From: Sphingomonadaceae bacterium
GTDB lineage: Bacteria; Pseudomonadota; Alphaproteobacteria; Sphingomonadales; Sphingomonadaceae
Assembly: GCA_023384025.1 (NCBI GenBank)
Contig: JAHDXX010000061.1
Span: 2,144-14,427 of the forward strand
Length of the DNA: 12,284 bases
Direction of reading: 5' to 3'
Part shown: piece by piece, positions 1 through 6,770 of the stretch
Layout: each line of letters opens with the position of its first letter
How positions within the stretch are numbered: the stretch's first letter is position 1
The notes under the pieces: generated by a model
Told to the model about the DNA's origin: nothing
The model's database searches: none
Seen by the model: the letters and a program-made list of their open reading frames with translations, nothing else
Program-made: the position numbers and the translations under genes

Positions 1-186
1 CACCCGCTCTTCCCCGACCGCGCCCCGCCTTCGGTGTTCGCCGCGATCGGCCACATGGGCCAGTATGTGCTGGTCTCCCCCGAACAGCGGGTGACCGTGG
101 TCCGCCTCGGCCATTCCGACGCGCCCCAGCGGCGCGTGCTGCTGCAGGAACTGGCCGACGTGCTCGCGCTTTATCCTTCTTCTTAG
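1..186 (+). CDS. Serine hydrolase, beta-lactamase family (class C-like), C-terminal fragment
   Basis: The window opens inside this gene. Frame 1 reads 61 codons to a TAG stop at 184-186; the start lies off the left edge. The readable tail contains AAIGHMGQYVLVSPEQRV followed by TVVRLGHS. This fits the C-terminal strand of the penicillin-binding/class C beta-lactamase-like fold (PF00144 type). There an H-x-G motif (here HMG, residues 18-20) takes the place of the KTG box, and a hydrophobic strand (VTVVRLG) follows. Family members are mostly periplasmic or membrane-anchored esterases, peptidases or amidases. The substrate cannot be told from this fragment, and true beta-lactamase activity should not be assumed. 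The gene converges on the minus-strand PhzF gene, with 63 bp between the two stops. Confidence 0.72.
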   Translation, partial: HPLFPDRAPPSVFAAIGHMGQYVLVSPEQRVTVVRLGHSDAPQRRVLLQELADVLALYPSS

Positions 187-249
187 TGTTCCGCACCCCG
201 TCCGGGGCGCGAAGTCCTCGCTCATGCGGTCGCTTCACGACCGATCACC
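187..249. terminator. Convergent intergenic spacer with two tandem hairpins (candidate bidirectional terminator)
   Basis: This 63-bp gap separates the stops of two convergent genes. It holds two inverted repeats. The first has arms CCCC (196-199) and GGGG (204-207) around GTCC, with an outer GC/GC pair at 193-194 and 209-210. The second has perfect 6-bp arms CGGTCG (227-232) and CGACCG (238-243) around a 5-base loop. Neither is followed by a T run on either strand, so termination is inferred from position and symmetry only. Confidence 0.4.
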
Positions 250-1041
250 TCAAAGGTAGAACACACCTTCCACCACGGTGACGCACGGTCCGCCGAGCCA
301 CACCCGCTCCCCGTCGAGCCGGCAGGCAAGGTCGCCGCCCCGCTCGCTTGCCTGGTGGGCCGAGAACGCGCTGCGCCCCAGCCGTGCGGCCCAGTACGGG
401 GTCAGCACCGCATGGGCCGAGCCGGTCACGCTGTCCTCGTCGACCCCGCCGCCGGGGACGAACACCCGGCTGACGACATCGCTTGCCGTGCCCGGGGCAG
501 TGCAGATGAACTGCTCGTTCCCGAGGGCAGCCAGCGCCCGCACGTCAGGCTCGAGCGCGCGGACGGCGGCCTCGTCTGGATAGACGAACAGGGTGTAGCG
601 GTCTGGATTGCGCCAGACCTCCAGCGGCTCCGCGCCGAGCAGGCGCACCGCTTCCGGCCACGCGCCGGGCGTGGTCGGGATCGCGGGCAGGGCCAGCTCG
701 TAGCCTGCATCGCTGCGCCGCACTTCCAGCACACCGGCCTGGCGGGTGCGGAAGGTGACCCGCTCTCCCCCGTCACGCATGAGCAGCACATGGCCCGATG
801 CCAGCGTCGCATGGCCGCACAGGCGCACTTCGCTGGTCGGGGTGAACCAGCGCAGCTCCCAGTCGGCTGCGCCGCTCGCATCGCGCACCACGAAAGCGGT
901 TTCCGCGAACAGGTTCTCCGCCCCGATCGCCAGGAGCACGTCGTCAGGGAGCCAGTGGTCCAGCACCATGACCGCGGCCTGGTTGCCGCCGAACGGGCGG
1001 TCGGCGAAGGCATCGACATGCCAGTAGGGTATTGCACTCAT
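250..1041 (-). CDS. PhzF family isomerase/epimerase-like protein
   Basis: This is a 263-residue protein of the PhzF family, which shares the diaminopimelate-epimerase fold and is named for the phenazine-pathway isomerase. It shows the N-terminal VDAFADRPFGGNQAAV signature (9-24), NLFAETAFV with the likely catalytic Glu47, WFTPTSEVRLCGHATL (65-80), and the second-half repeat DEDSVTGSAHAVL (201-213). Length matches the family (about 260-300). The frame stays open well upstream, but ATG at 1041 is chosen because the homology begins there, AAGGAAG lies just upstream, and the ATG overlaps the stop of the preceding gene as ATGA. It is the last gene of a three-gene operon with pdxH and a metal transporter. 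No phenazine genes are nearby, so a phenazine role is not implied; most family members have no known substrate. Confidence 0.9.
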   Translation of the reverse strand: MSAIPYWHVDAFADRPFGGNQAAVMVLDHWLPDDVLLAIGAENLFAETAFVVRDASGAADWELRWFTPTSEVRLCGHATLASGHVLLMRDGGERVTFRTRQAGVLEVRRSDAGYELALPAIPTTPGAWPEAVRLLGAEPLEVWRNPDRYTLFVYPDEAAVRALEPDVRALAALGNEQFICTAPGTASDVVSRVFVPGGGVDEDSVTGSAHAVLTPYWAARLGRSAFSAHQASERGGDLACRLDGERVWLGGPCVTVVEGVFYL

Positions 1042-1991
1042 CCGCCGCTTCCTTCCTTGTCCTGCGCGCCGGGGAGGAGCTCCTCGGCCGCCAGCCCCTC
1101 TTCGCGCTGCAACCCGGCGGGATCGGGGTGGATCAGCACTTCGACCCCCGGGAACTCGGCTTCCAGCCGTTCCTCGATCTCGTCCATCACCCGGTGCGCT
1201 TCGGCCACGCTCATGTCGGGGTCGACCGAGGCGTGGAACTGGACGAAGTCGAGCGTGCCGCTGCTGCGGGTGCGCAGGTCGTGAACCCCGTGCAGCTCGG
1301 GATGGCGGGCGAGCACTTCGAGGAAGCGCGCGCGCTTCTCGTCCGGCCATTCGCGGTCCATCACCATGTCGACCGCGTCCGCCCCGGCACGGAACGCGCC
1401 CCACAGCAGCCAGGCGGCAATGGCGAGACCGAACAGCGGGTCGGCCTGCGTGAACCCCATGTACTGGTCCAGCACCAAGGCCGCGATCACCGCGGCATTG
1501 AGCAGCAGGTCCGACTGGTAGTGCACGTTGTCGGTCCGGATCGCGACCGAGCCGGTCAGGCGGATCACGCGGCGCTGCCACCACAGCAGCACGAGCGTCG
1601 CCAGCATGGCGATGACCGAGACGGCAATCCCTTCCTGCGCCGCGTCGGTTTCCCCGCCGTCGATCAACCGGCCAATCGCCCGTGCGGCGATCCCGGTGGC
1701 GGAGACCGCGATCAGCATGACCTGCACGATCGCCGCCAGTGCCTCGGCCTTGCCGTGCCCGAAGCGATGGGTCTCGTCCGCCGGGCGCGCGGCGTACCAG
1801 ACCCCGGCGAGCGTCACCACGCTCGCCAGCAGGTCAAGCGCCGTATCGGCGAGGCTGCCGAGCATGGCCGTCGAATCGGTCCGCCATGCCGCCCAGCCCT
1901 TGAGCCCGATCAGGAACAGCGCGGTGGCGATCGAGGCATAGGCGGCGCTGCGGGTCAGCGCGGCGCGGCTCTGACCGGAGGCGGCGTTCAC
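1038..1991 (-). CDS. Cation diffusion facilitator (FieF/YiiP-like divalent metal efflux transporter)
   Basis: This inner-membrane antiporter of the CDF family probably exports Zn2+, Fe2+ or similar ions in exchange for protons. With the GTG start it has 317 residues. The YiiP site-A ligands are recognisable: Asp49 and Asp53 in LADTALD, and His157 and Asp161 in HYQSD. HRFGHGKAEAL (75-85) is the conserved TM2-TM3 loop. The cytoplasmic CTD (about 215-290) carries VHDLRTRSSG and FQFH-like residues ending in EVLIHPDP. About six membrane segments are visible. The start is uncertain. GTG at 1991 overlaps the pdxH stop as GTGA and fits family N-termini, but has no clear ribosome site. ATG at 2021 has GGAG 5 bases upstream and would add 10 residues. 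The Lys/Glu-rich tail after 295 is not conserved. Metal specificity cannot be read from sequence. Confidence 0.92.
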   Translation of the reverse strand: MNAASGQSRAALTRSAAYASIATALFLIGLKGWAAWRTDSTAMLGSLADTALDLLASVVTLAGVWYAARPADETHRFGHGKAEALAAIVQVMLIAVSATGIAARAIGRLIDGGETDAAQEGIAVSVIAMLATLVLLWWQRRVIRLTGSVAIRTDNVHYQSDLLLNAAVIAALVLDQYMGFTQADPLFGLAIAAWLLWGAFRAGADAVDMVMDREWPDEKRARFLEVLARHPELHGVHDLRTRSSGTLDFVQFHASVDPDMSVAEAHRVMDEIEERLEAEFPGVEVLIHPDPAGLQREEGLAAEELLPGAQDKEGSGG

Positions 1992-2611
1992 GGGTAGAGC
2001 AGGGTGCTGGACCACACCCATCCGGTCTCCGGACCGCTGCGTTCGAACCGGCGGCGGTCGTGCATCCGGCCGGGGCGGTCGAGCCAGAACTCGATCGCGG
2101 TCGGCGCGAGGCGGAAGCCGGTCCAGTGCGGCGGGCGTTCGATCACGCTGCCTTCGGGGAAGCGCGCCTCCACTTCGGCGAGCCGGGCGTAGTAGTCGGA
2201 CCGGTCGGCGAGAGCGCGCGACTGGTCACTCGCCGCCGAGGCCAGCTGCGACACGCGCGGGCGCGAGTGGAAGTAGGCATCGGCTTCTGCCGCCGTCACT
2301 TCGGTGAGCGGCCCTTCGATCCGGATCTGGCGGCGCAGGCTCTTCCAGTGGAACAGCAGGGCGGCCTGCATGTTGGCGCCGATCTCGCCGCCCTTGCGGC
2401 TCTGGGCGTTGGTGTAGAACACGAAGCCATCCGGGCCGTGCCCCTTCAGCAGCACCATCCGCACCGAGGGCGCGCCCTGCGGCGTGGCGGTGGCAAGCGC
2501 CATGGCATTGGGGTCGTTCGGCTCGGCACCCTGCGCTTCGGCGAACCACGCATCGAAGGTGGCAAAGGGGTCGCCGGTCGGGATGGCGCTGGTTTCGTCG
2601 TCTCGGTTCAT
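1988..2611 (-). CDS. pdxH: Pyridoxamine/pyridoxine 5'-phosphate oxidase
   Basis: This FMN enzyme oxidises pyridoxamine or pyridoxine 5'-phosphate to pyridoxal 5'-phosphate with O2, the last step of B6 synthesis and salvage, in the cytoplasm. The 207-residue product carries the family blocks in order: RMVLLKG (51-57), FYTNAQSRKGGEI (65-77), FHWKSLRRQIRIEG (87-100), YFHSRPRVSQLASAASDQS (113-131), PPHWTGFRLAP (160-170), RMHDRR (182-187) and the C-terminal LLYP. ATG at 2611 gives a length close to E. coli PdxH (218). Other in-frame starts at 2629 (MCAVRAM) and 2695 would add unconserved residues. No strong ribosome site precedes any of them. It is the first gene of the minus-strand operon and lies divergent from the dnaJ-type gene. 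Confidence 0.95.
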   Translation of the reverse strand: MNRDDETSAIPTGDPFATFDAWFAEAQGAEPNDPNAMALATATPQGAPSVRMVLLKGHGPDGFVFYTNAQSRKGGEIGANMQAALLFHWKSLRRQIRIEGPLTEVTAAEADAYFHSRPRVSQLASAASDQSRALADRSDYYARLAEVEARFPEGSVIERPPHWTGFRLAPTAIEFWLDRPGRMHDRRRFERSGPETGWVWSSTLLYP

Positions 2612-2803
2612 CGCTCGCACAGCACACATGGACCGCTTGTTACACAGTCCTGGAAAGGAAAAATCCGGCACCGCCCGACGCGGGCAAAGCGGCATCGGAA
2701 AGGGCGGTCCGGCATGGTCATGGCGGCCCTGTTAGGCCCGGAACGCGCTGTAGGAAAGCCTGCGCGCTTGCGCGAACTGACTGTTGCACCTAGCTAACAC
2801 GCC
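2612..2803. promoter_or_regulatory. Divergent intergenic region between pdxH and the dnaJ-type gene
   Basis: This 192-bp region must hold the promoters of two divergent operons. For the plus strand, TTGCGC (2768-2773) and TAGCTA (2791-2796) are separated by 17 bases. The -35 is fair and the -10 is poor. If used, transcription would begin within a base or two of the ATG at 2804, and no ribosome-binding sequence is present there. A CGCGC/GCGCG inverted repeat (2762-2773) overlaps the -35. For the minus strand only a weak -10-like TAACAA (reverse complement of 2638-2643) was seen, without a convincing -35. These assignments are pattern matches only. Confidence 0.35.
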
Positions 2804-3760
2804 ATGAGCGATCCCTACGCGACCCTTGGCGTTGCCCGCACGGCTTCCGAGAAGGACATCAAGAGCGCCTATCGCAAGCTCGCCAAGGAGCTGCACCCTG
2901 ACCGCAACCAGGACAATCCCAAGGCGGCGGAGCGGTTCAGCAAGGTGACGCAGGCCTATGACCTGCTGTCCGACGCGGGCAAGCGCGCCCAGTTTGACCG
3001 GGGCGAGATCGATGCCGACGGCAACCCGGCAAATCCCTTTGGCGGGATGGGCGGGGGCTTCGGCGGGCGGCCCGGTGGCGGGTTCGGCGGCGGGCAGGGC
3101 GGATTCCGCCAGGAAGACCTGCAGGGGTTCGGCGCCGAGGGGCTCGACCTTGGCGACCTGTTCGACGGCCTGTTCGGCGGCGGCGGAGCACGGCGCGGGG
3201 CTGGCGGCGCCGGGTTCGGCGGCCAGCGCCGCCCGCCCCCCAAAGGCGCCGATGTCGCCTATCGCCTGCGCGTGCCGTTCGTCGACGCGGCGACCCGCAA
3301 GGACCAGCGCATCACCCTTGCCGACGGCAAGACCATCGACCTGAAACTGCCCGCCGGGGTCGAAGACGGCACCCAGATGCGGTTGAAGGGCAAGGGCGAA
3401 GCCGGGCCGGGCGGAGCAGGCGACGGGATCGTGACCATTGCGGTCGACCGTCACCCGCATTTCCGCCGCGAAGGCGACGACGTGCGGCTCGACCTGCCGA
3501 TCACCCTCGACGAGGCGGTCCATGGCGGCAAGGTCAAATGCCCCACGGTCGACGGGGCGGTCATGCTCACGATCAAGCCCGGCACCGGCAGCGGCACGGT
3601 GATGCGGCTCGCGGGCAAGGGCTTTTCCACCAAGGCTGGCGGGCGCGGTGACCAGCTGGTGACGCTGGAAATCCAGCTGCCTGCCGATATCGCGGATCTC
3701 GCCAGCCGGCTCGAAGGCTGGCGCGACAATTCCAACCCGCGCGCCAAGCTGGGTGTCTGA
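2804..3760 (+). CDS. DnaJ/CbpA-type J-domain co-chaperone without zinc finger (class B Hsp40)
   Basis: This 318-residue cytoplasmic co-chaperone should stimulate an Hsp70 (DnaK) ATPase and deliver substrates. The J domain spans 1-66, with the invariant HPD at 31-33 and the helix-IV QAYDLLSD (50-57). A Gly/Phe-rich linker (79-140) follows. Two beta-sandwich C-terminal domains (about 148-225 and 228-293) are recognisable by LPAGVEDGTQMRLKGKGE (182-199) and VMRLAGKG (266-273). There are no CxxCxGxG zinc repeats, which separates it from true DnaJ and makes it CbpA-like. The linker also contains an acidic, hydrophobic patch (LDLGDLFDGLF, 114-124), common in this subfamily. ATG at 2804 has no ribosome site. 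The next gene's GTG lies inside its 3' end, and the gene heads an operon with yihY-type and fabI genes. Confidence 0.93.
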   Translation: MSDPYATLGVARTASEKDIKSAYRKLAKELHPDRNQDNPKAAERFSKVTQAYDLLSDAGKRAQFDRGEIDADGNPANPFGGMGGGFGGRPGGGFGGGQGGFRQEDLQGFGAEGLDLGDLFDGLFGGGGARRGAGGAGFGGQRRPPPKGADVAYRLRVPFVDAATRKDQRITLADGKTIDLKLPAGVEDGTQMRLKGKGEAGPGGAGDGIVTIAVDRHPHFRREGDDVRLDLPITLDEAVHGGKVKCPTVDGAVMLTIKPGTGSGTVMRLAGKGFSTKAGGRGDQLVTLEIQLPADIADLASRLEGWRDNSNPRAKLGV

Positions 3761-4721
3761 CAAGCACGATCACGGCGAAGCGCCGCTGCGCTTCCTGTCC
3801 CCGGAAGATCGGCGGCGCGAGGCCCGGCGCGGCGTGCTGCACCGCCACCTCAGCCCCGGCGGGCGGGTGTTCGAAGTCGGCAAGCGCGTGCTGCTGGGTA
3901 CCTGGAACGACGGCTTCATCCATGCCGGCAACCTTGCCTACATGACCGTGCTGGCGATCTTCCCGTTCTTCATCCTCGGCGCGGCGCTGTTCACCGCGTT
4001 CGGGGAAGCGAGCGAACGCGCGGCGGCAATCGACGCGCTGATCCGGGCCATGCCGCCGGTGGTGGCGCAGGCGATCGAACCGGTGGCGCGTTCGGTGATC
4101 GAGCTGCGCAGCGGCTGGCTGCTGTGGGCAGGCGCGGCGGTCGGCCTGTGGACCGTGGGCAGCCTGATCGAGACGATCCGCGAGATCCTGCGCCGCGCCT
4201 ATGGCACCCGGGCGACCCGGGCTGCGTGGATCGACCGGCTGGCGTCCAGCGGGATCATCATCGGCGCTGTGGTGCTGCTGATGGGCAGCCTGCTGGCGCA
4301 AGTCCTGATCGGCGCGGCCCAGCAGCTGATCTATGCCTACCTGCCCTGGCTCGACCACGCCCTGGCAGACCTGTCGCTGTCACGGTTCGTGACCGCAATC
4401 ACGCTGTTCGCCACGCTGTGGGTGCTGTTCTATTCGCTCACCCCGCTGGCCTATCGCGGGCGGCGCTATCCGAAATGGCCGGGGGTCGCGGTGACGACGG
4501 CATGGTGGGTCACCGTGACCCTCGCCCTGCCCCCGGTGCTGCGCACATTCTTCACCTATGACCTGACTTATGGTGCGTTGTCGGGGGTAATGATCGCACT
4601 GTTCTTTTTCTGGCTGGTTGGGCTAGGGGTGGTGGTCGGTGCAGAACTGAATGCAGCGCTGGCGGTCACCCCGGAAGAGGAGGCCGCCGAATTGCGCGAC
4701 AACGAGGAGGGAACCGCATGA
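3753..4721 (+). CDS. YihY/BrkB family inner-membrane protein
   Basis: This 322-residue polytopic membrane protein belongs to the YihY/BrkB family (formerly misnamed ribonuclease BN). Its molecular role is unsettled. Membrane segments are visible at about 62-84, 121-141, 166-186, 210-232, 244-262 and 274-303. The family signature is the last one: TYGALSGVMIALFFFWLVG (272-290), followed by GAELNAAL (296-303). GNLAYMTVLAIFPFFI (59-74) is the matching first-helix block. The start is GTG at 3753, which overlaps the upstream gene by 8 bp; the next in-frame Met is residue 64, inside the conserved domain. The ribosome site is weak, suggesting translational coupling. The C-terminus is acidic and cytosolic. 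Its ATGA overlap with fabI makes it part of the same operon. Confidence 0.9.
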   Translation: MSDKHDHGEAPLRFLSPEDRRREARRGVLHRHLSPGGRVFEVGKRVLLGTWNDGFIHAGNLAYMTVLAIFPFFILGAALFTAFGEASERAAAIDALIRAMPPVVAQAIEPVARSVIELRSGWLLWAGAAVGLWTVGSLIETIREILRRAYGTRATRAAWIDRLASSGIIIGAVVLLMGSLLAQVLIGAAQQLIYAYLPWLDHALADLSLSRFVTAITLFATLWVLFYSLTPLAYRGRRYPKWPGVAVTTAWWVTVTLALPPVLRTFFTYDLTYGALSGVMIALFFFWLVGLGVVVGAELNAALAVTPEEEAAELRDNEEGTA

Positions 4722-5524
4722 GCGGTCTGATGCAGGGTAAACGCGGCCTGATCATGGGGCTGGCCAACGACAAGTCGCTCGCCTGGGGCATCGCGAAGAA
4801 GCTGCGCGAGCACGGAGCCGAGCTGGCATTTTCCTATCAAGGCGATGCGCTTGCCAAGCGCGTTATCCCGCTCGCCGAACAGCTCGGCAGCGATTTCACC
4901 TTCGACTGCGACGTGTCGGACATGGCCGCGCTCGACCGGGCGTTCGAGACGCTTGCGGAGCGCTGGCCGACGATCGACTTCGTGGTCCACGCGATCGGCT
5001 TTTCCGACAAGAACGAGCTGCGCGGCAAGTATGTCGACACCAGCCTCGACAACTTCCTGATGACGATGAACATCTCGGCCTACAGCCTGGTCGCGGTGAC
5101 GCAGCGTGCAGCGAAGATGATGCCGGAAGGGGGCAGTATCGTGACGCTGACCTATTACGGTGCAGAGAAAGTCATCCCGCATTACAACGTGATGGGTGTG
5201 GCCAAGGCGGCGCTGGAAACGAGCGTGAAGTATCTCGCCAACGATCTCGGCCCGCAGAATATCCGCGTCAATGCGATCAGCGCCGGGCCGGTCAAGACGC
5301 TGGCGGCGAGCGGGATCGGCGACTTCCGCTACATCCTCAAGTGGAACGAGCTGAATTCGCCGCTGCGGCGCAACATCACGATCGAGGATGTCGGCGGCAG
5401 CGGGCTCTATTTCCTGTCCGACCTCTCCGCCGGGGTTACCGGCGAGACGCACCACGTCGATGCCGGTTACCACGTGGTCGGCATGAAGCAGGAAGACGCG
5501 CCGGACATCGCGCTCGACAAGTAA
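4718..5524 (+). CDS. fabI: Enoyl-[acyl-carrier-protein] reductase (NADH), FabI
   Basis: This cytoplasmic enzyme reduces trans-2-enoyl-ACP to acyl-ACP, the last step of each round of type II fatty-acid elongation. The 268-residue SDR protein matches E. coli FabI (262) along its length. The nucleotide-binding start is MGLANDKSLAWGIAKKL (13-29). The FabI-type active site is Tyr146, Tyr156, Met159 and Lys163 within YYGAEKVIPHYNVMGVAK. VHAIGF (90-95) contains the Gly (94) equivalent to the E. coli residue whose change gives triclosan resistance; it is unchanged here. RVNAISAGPVKTLAASGI and the C-terminal DLSAGVTGETHHVDAGY complete the pattern. The ATG overlaps the upstream stop (ATGA), and a strong ribosome site GAGGAGG (4704-4710) sits 7 bases before it, unlike its operon neighbours. 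That suggests extra translation of this probably essential gene. Confidence 0.97.
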   Translation: MSGLMQGKRGLIMGLANDKSLAWGIAKKLREHGAELAFSYQGDALAKRVIPLAEQLGSDFTFDCDVSDMAALDRAFETLAERWPTIDFVVHAIGFSDKNELRGKYVDTSLDNFLMTMNISAYSLVAVTQRAAKMMPEGGSIVTLTYYGAEKVIPHYNVMGVAKAALETSVKYLANDLGPQNIRVNAISAGPVKTLAASGIGDFRYILKWNELNSPLRRNITIEDVGGSGLYFLSDLSAGVTGETHHVDAGYHVVGMKQEDAPDIALDK

Positions 5525-5529
5525 GTCCA

Positions 5530-5577
5530 GGGTTCACTGACGTGAACCCATGCACCTCGCGCCCGGTTTACCGGGCG
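5530..5577. terminator. Two tandem hairpins between convergent fabI and the polysaccharide operon
   Basis: A perfect 8-bp stem, GGGTTCAC (5530-5537) with GTGAACCC (5542-5549), closes a TGAC loop. Ten bases on, a perfect 7-bp stem, CGCCCGG (5560-5566) with CCGGGCG (5571-5577), closes a TTTA loop. The second loop contains the TAA stop (5568-5570) of the minus-strand gene. Both stems are symmetric, so they could serve transcripts from either side. No T run follows either one, so they may act with Rho or by protecting 3' ends. Position between convergent operons is the main argument. Confidence 0.55.
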
Positions 5578-6770
5578 ACGAGCCGCAGCTGTTCGAGTTC
5601 GCCCCGCGCGTCGCCTTCGCCGCGCCAGGCCCGGCCCATGAGTTCGAGCGAGAGGAAGGCGCACTCCCCGGGCGGGGCCGGACGCACCGCCACCAGCGTT
5701 TCCTCGCGGATCTTGCCGATCCGGGCATCGGCCAGCACTGACCCGTTGCCCGGACAGCGCACGACCAGCTGGAAATCCTCCGCCTTGGCGAACGGCCCGA
5801 CGCCCGGCCCCACCGCGACCGCGAAAGGCACCCCGGGGTTGGCCATCAGCCGTCCGGCGATTCGCCCGCCCTTGCCCGCGCGGATCAGCACCTCGAGGCG
5901 CTTGCCCGACGGATCGGGGCTGGCATGGAAGCCGCTTTCGGTGGCGAGCGCCCAGTCGAACGGCGGCAGGGCACTGTTCCAGTCGATCGCGCCCAGTCGC
6001 GCGGCGGGCAGCGGCTTGCCGGCGACATGACGGTAGAGCTTGCCCGCAACCTCGAGATCGCCCGAAGCGGCGGTGACGGCCATCAGCTGGTTGTCGAAGC
6101 CGGGGTCGGACAAGCCGGTCCGCAGCCGGACCTGGGCGAGGTTGGCGCGCAGTTCCGGCTTGCGGACGGCACCGCGAACGAAGTCGATGTGCCAGGGTGC
6201 GGTGCCATCGAGGATCCGGGCAAATTCGCTCACGGTCTGCGGGCTTTCGAGCGCCTGTTCAAGCACGGGGAACAGCACGCTCCCCTGCTCGGGCTGGACC
6301 CGCAGCAGGCTGTCCAGCGTGCTCAGCACCGCCGGGTAATCCTTGCGGGCAAGGCTCTGCTCCAGCACGAGGCCCTGGAGCAGCGGGTCGCGCCGGTTGA
6401 TGGCGCGTGCGGCGTCGAGAATGGCCGCCTTCTGCGCAGGATCGGTCGCTCCGGCAGCGCGCACCGCGATCGCCTGGGGGCTGAGCGGCGTGCTGGCAAG
6501 CGCCTGGTTGGCCAGCGGCTGAAGGCTGGCGGCAGCCTTGGCTGTGGCTTTCGTTTCTGCCAGGCGGCCGGTGAACAGGGCGCCGACCAGACGGCTGGCT
6601 GCTTCGCCGTTGCTCTTGCTGATCGTGGTCGCAAGCGCCGGGTTGGTGCGGGTCATCGCACTGCTGGCAGCCTGAACCGCTAGGGCGATAGCCAGGACCA
6701 GCCCGATTCCCCCTGCCACCGCAGCACGGCCGCGACGCAGGGGGCGTGAGGGCTTACTCCGCTGCTTCAC
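5568..6770 (-). CDS. Uncharacterised membrane-anchored protein, last gene of the polysaccharide export operon
   Basis: I do not recognise a named family. The 400-residue product begins with a basic stretch (KQRSKPSRPLRRGR) and one hydrophobic segment (about 17-35), giving a single anchor or uncleaved signal with the rest in the periplasm. Residues 60-230 are Ala/Leu-rich helices with TPR-like spacing (for example DPLLQGLVLEQSLARKDYPA). The C-terminal 130 residues look like beta strands: PPFDWALATESGF, then RLEVLIRAGKGGRIAGRLM, a proline-glycine turn, FQLVVRCPGNGS, and a Cys near the end. This resembles a carbohydrate-binding sandwich only in general pattern. GTG at 6770 is chosen; it overlaps the kinase stop by 17 bp and gives a clean N-terminus. 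ATGs at 6794 and 6809 would place the N-terminus inside the Tyr-Gly repeat DNA. Context suggests a role in polysaccharide assembly or export. Confidence 0.72.
   Translation of the reverse strand: MKQRSKPSRPLRRGRAAVAGGIGLVLAIALAVQAASSAMTRTNPALATTISKSNGEAASRLVGALFTGRLAETKATAKAAASLQPLANQALASTPLSPQAIAVRAAGATDPAQKAAILDAARAINRRDPLLQGLVLEQSLARKDYPAVLSTLDSLLRVQPEQGSVLFPVLEQALESPQTVSEFARILDGTAPWHIDFVRGAVRKPELRANLAQVRLRTGLSDPGFDNQLMAVTAASGDLEVAGKLYRHVAGKPLPAARLGAIDWNSALPPFDWALATESGFHASPDPSGKRLEVLIRAGKGGRIAGRLMANPGVPFAVAVGPGVGPFAKAEDFQLVVRCPGNGSVLADARIGKIREETLVAVRPAPPGECAFLSLELMGRAWRGEGDARGELEQLRLVAR

Noticed and set aside
1042..1584. Long in-frame extension upstream of the PhzF start on the minus strand
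   Set aside because: It lies entirely inside the metal-transporter gene in another frame, is Arg/Gly/Pro-rich in the way of GC-rich shadow frames, and homology begins only at the ATG at 1041.
3040..3230. Gly-rich GC-dense stretch as a DNA repeat array
   Set aside because: It is the ordinary Gly/Phe linker of a class B Hsp40; the codons vary and no exact tandem unit is present.
2732..3763. 343-codon open frame antisense to the dnaJ-type gene
   Set aside because: The sense strand has a clear J domain and C-terminal domains. The antisense product is low-complexity and matches nothing I recognise; it reflects GC-rich third positions.
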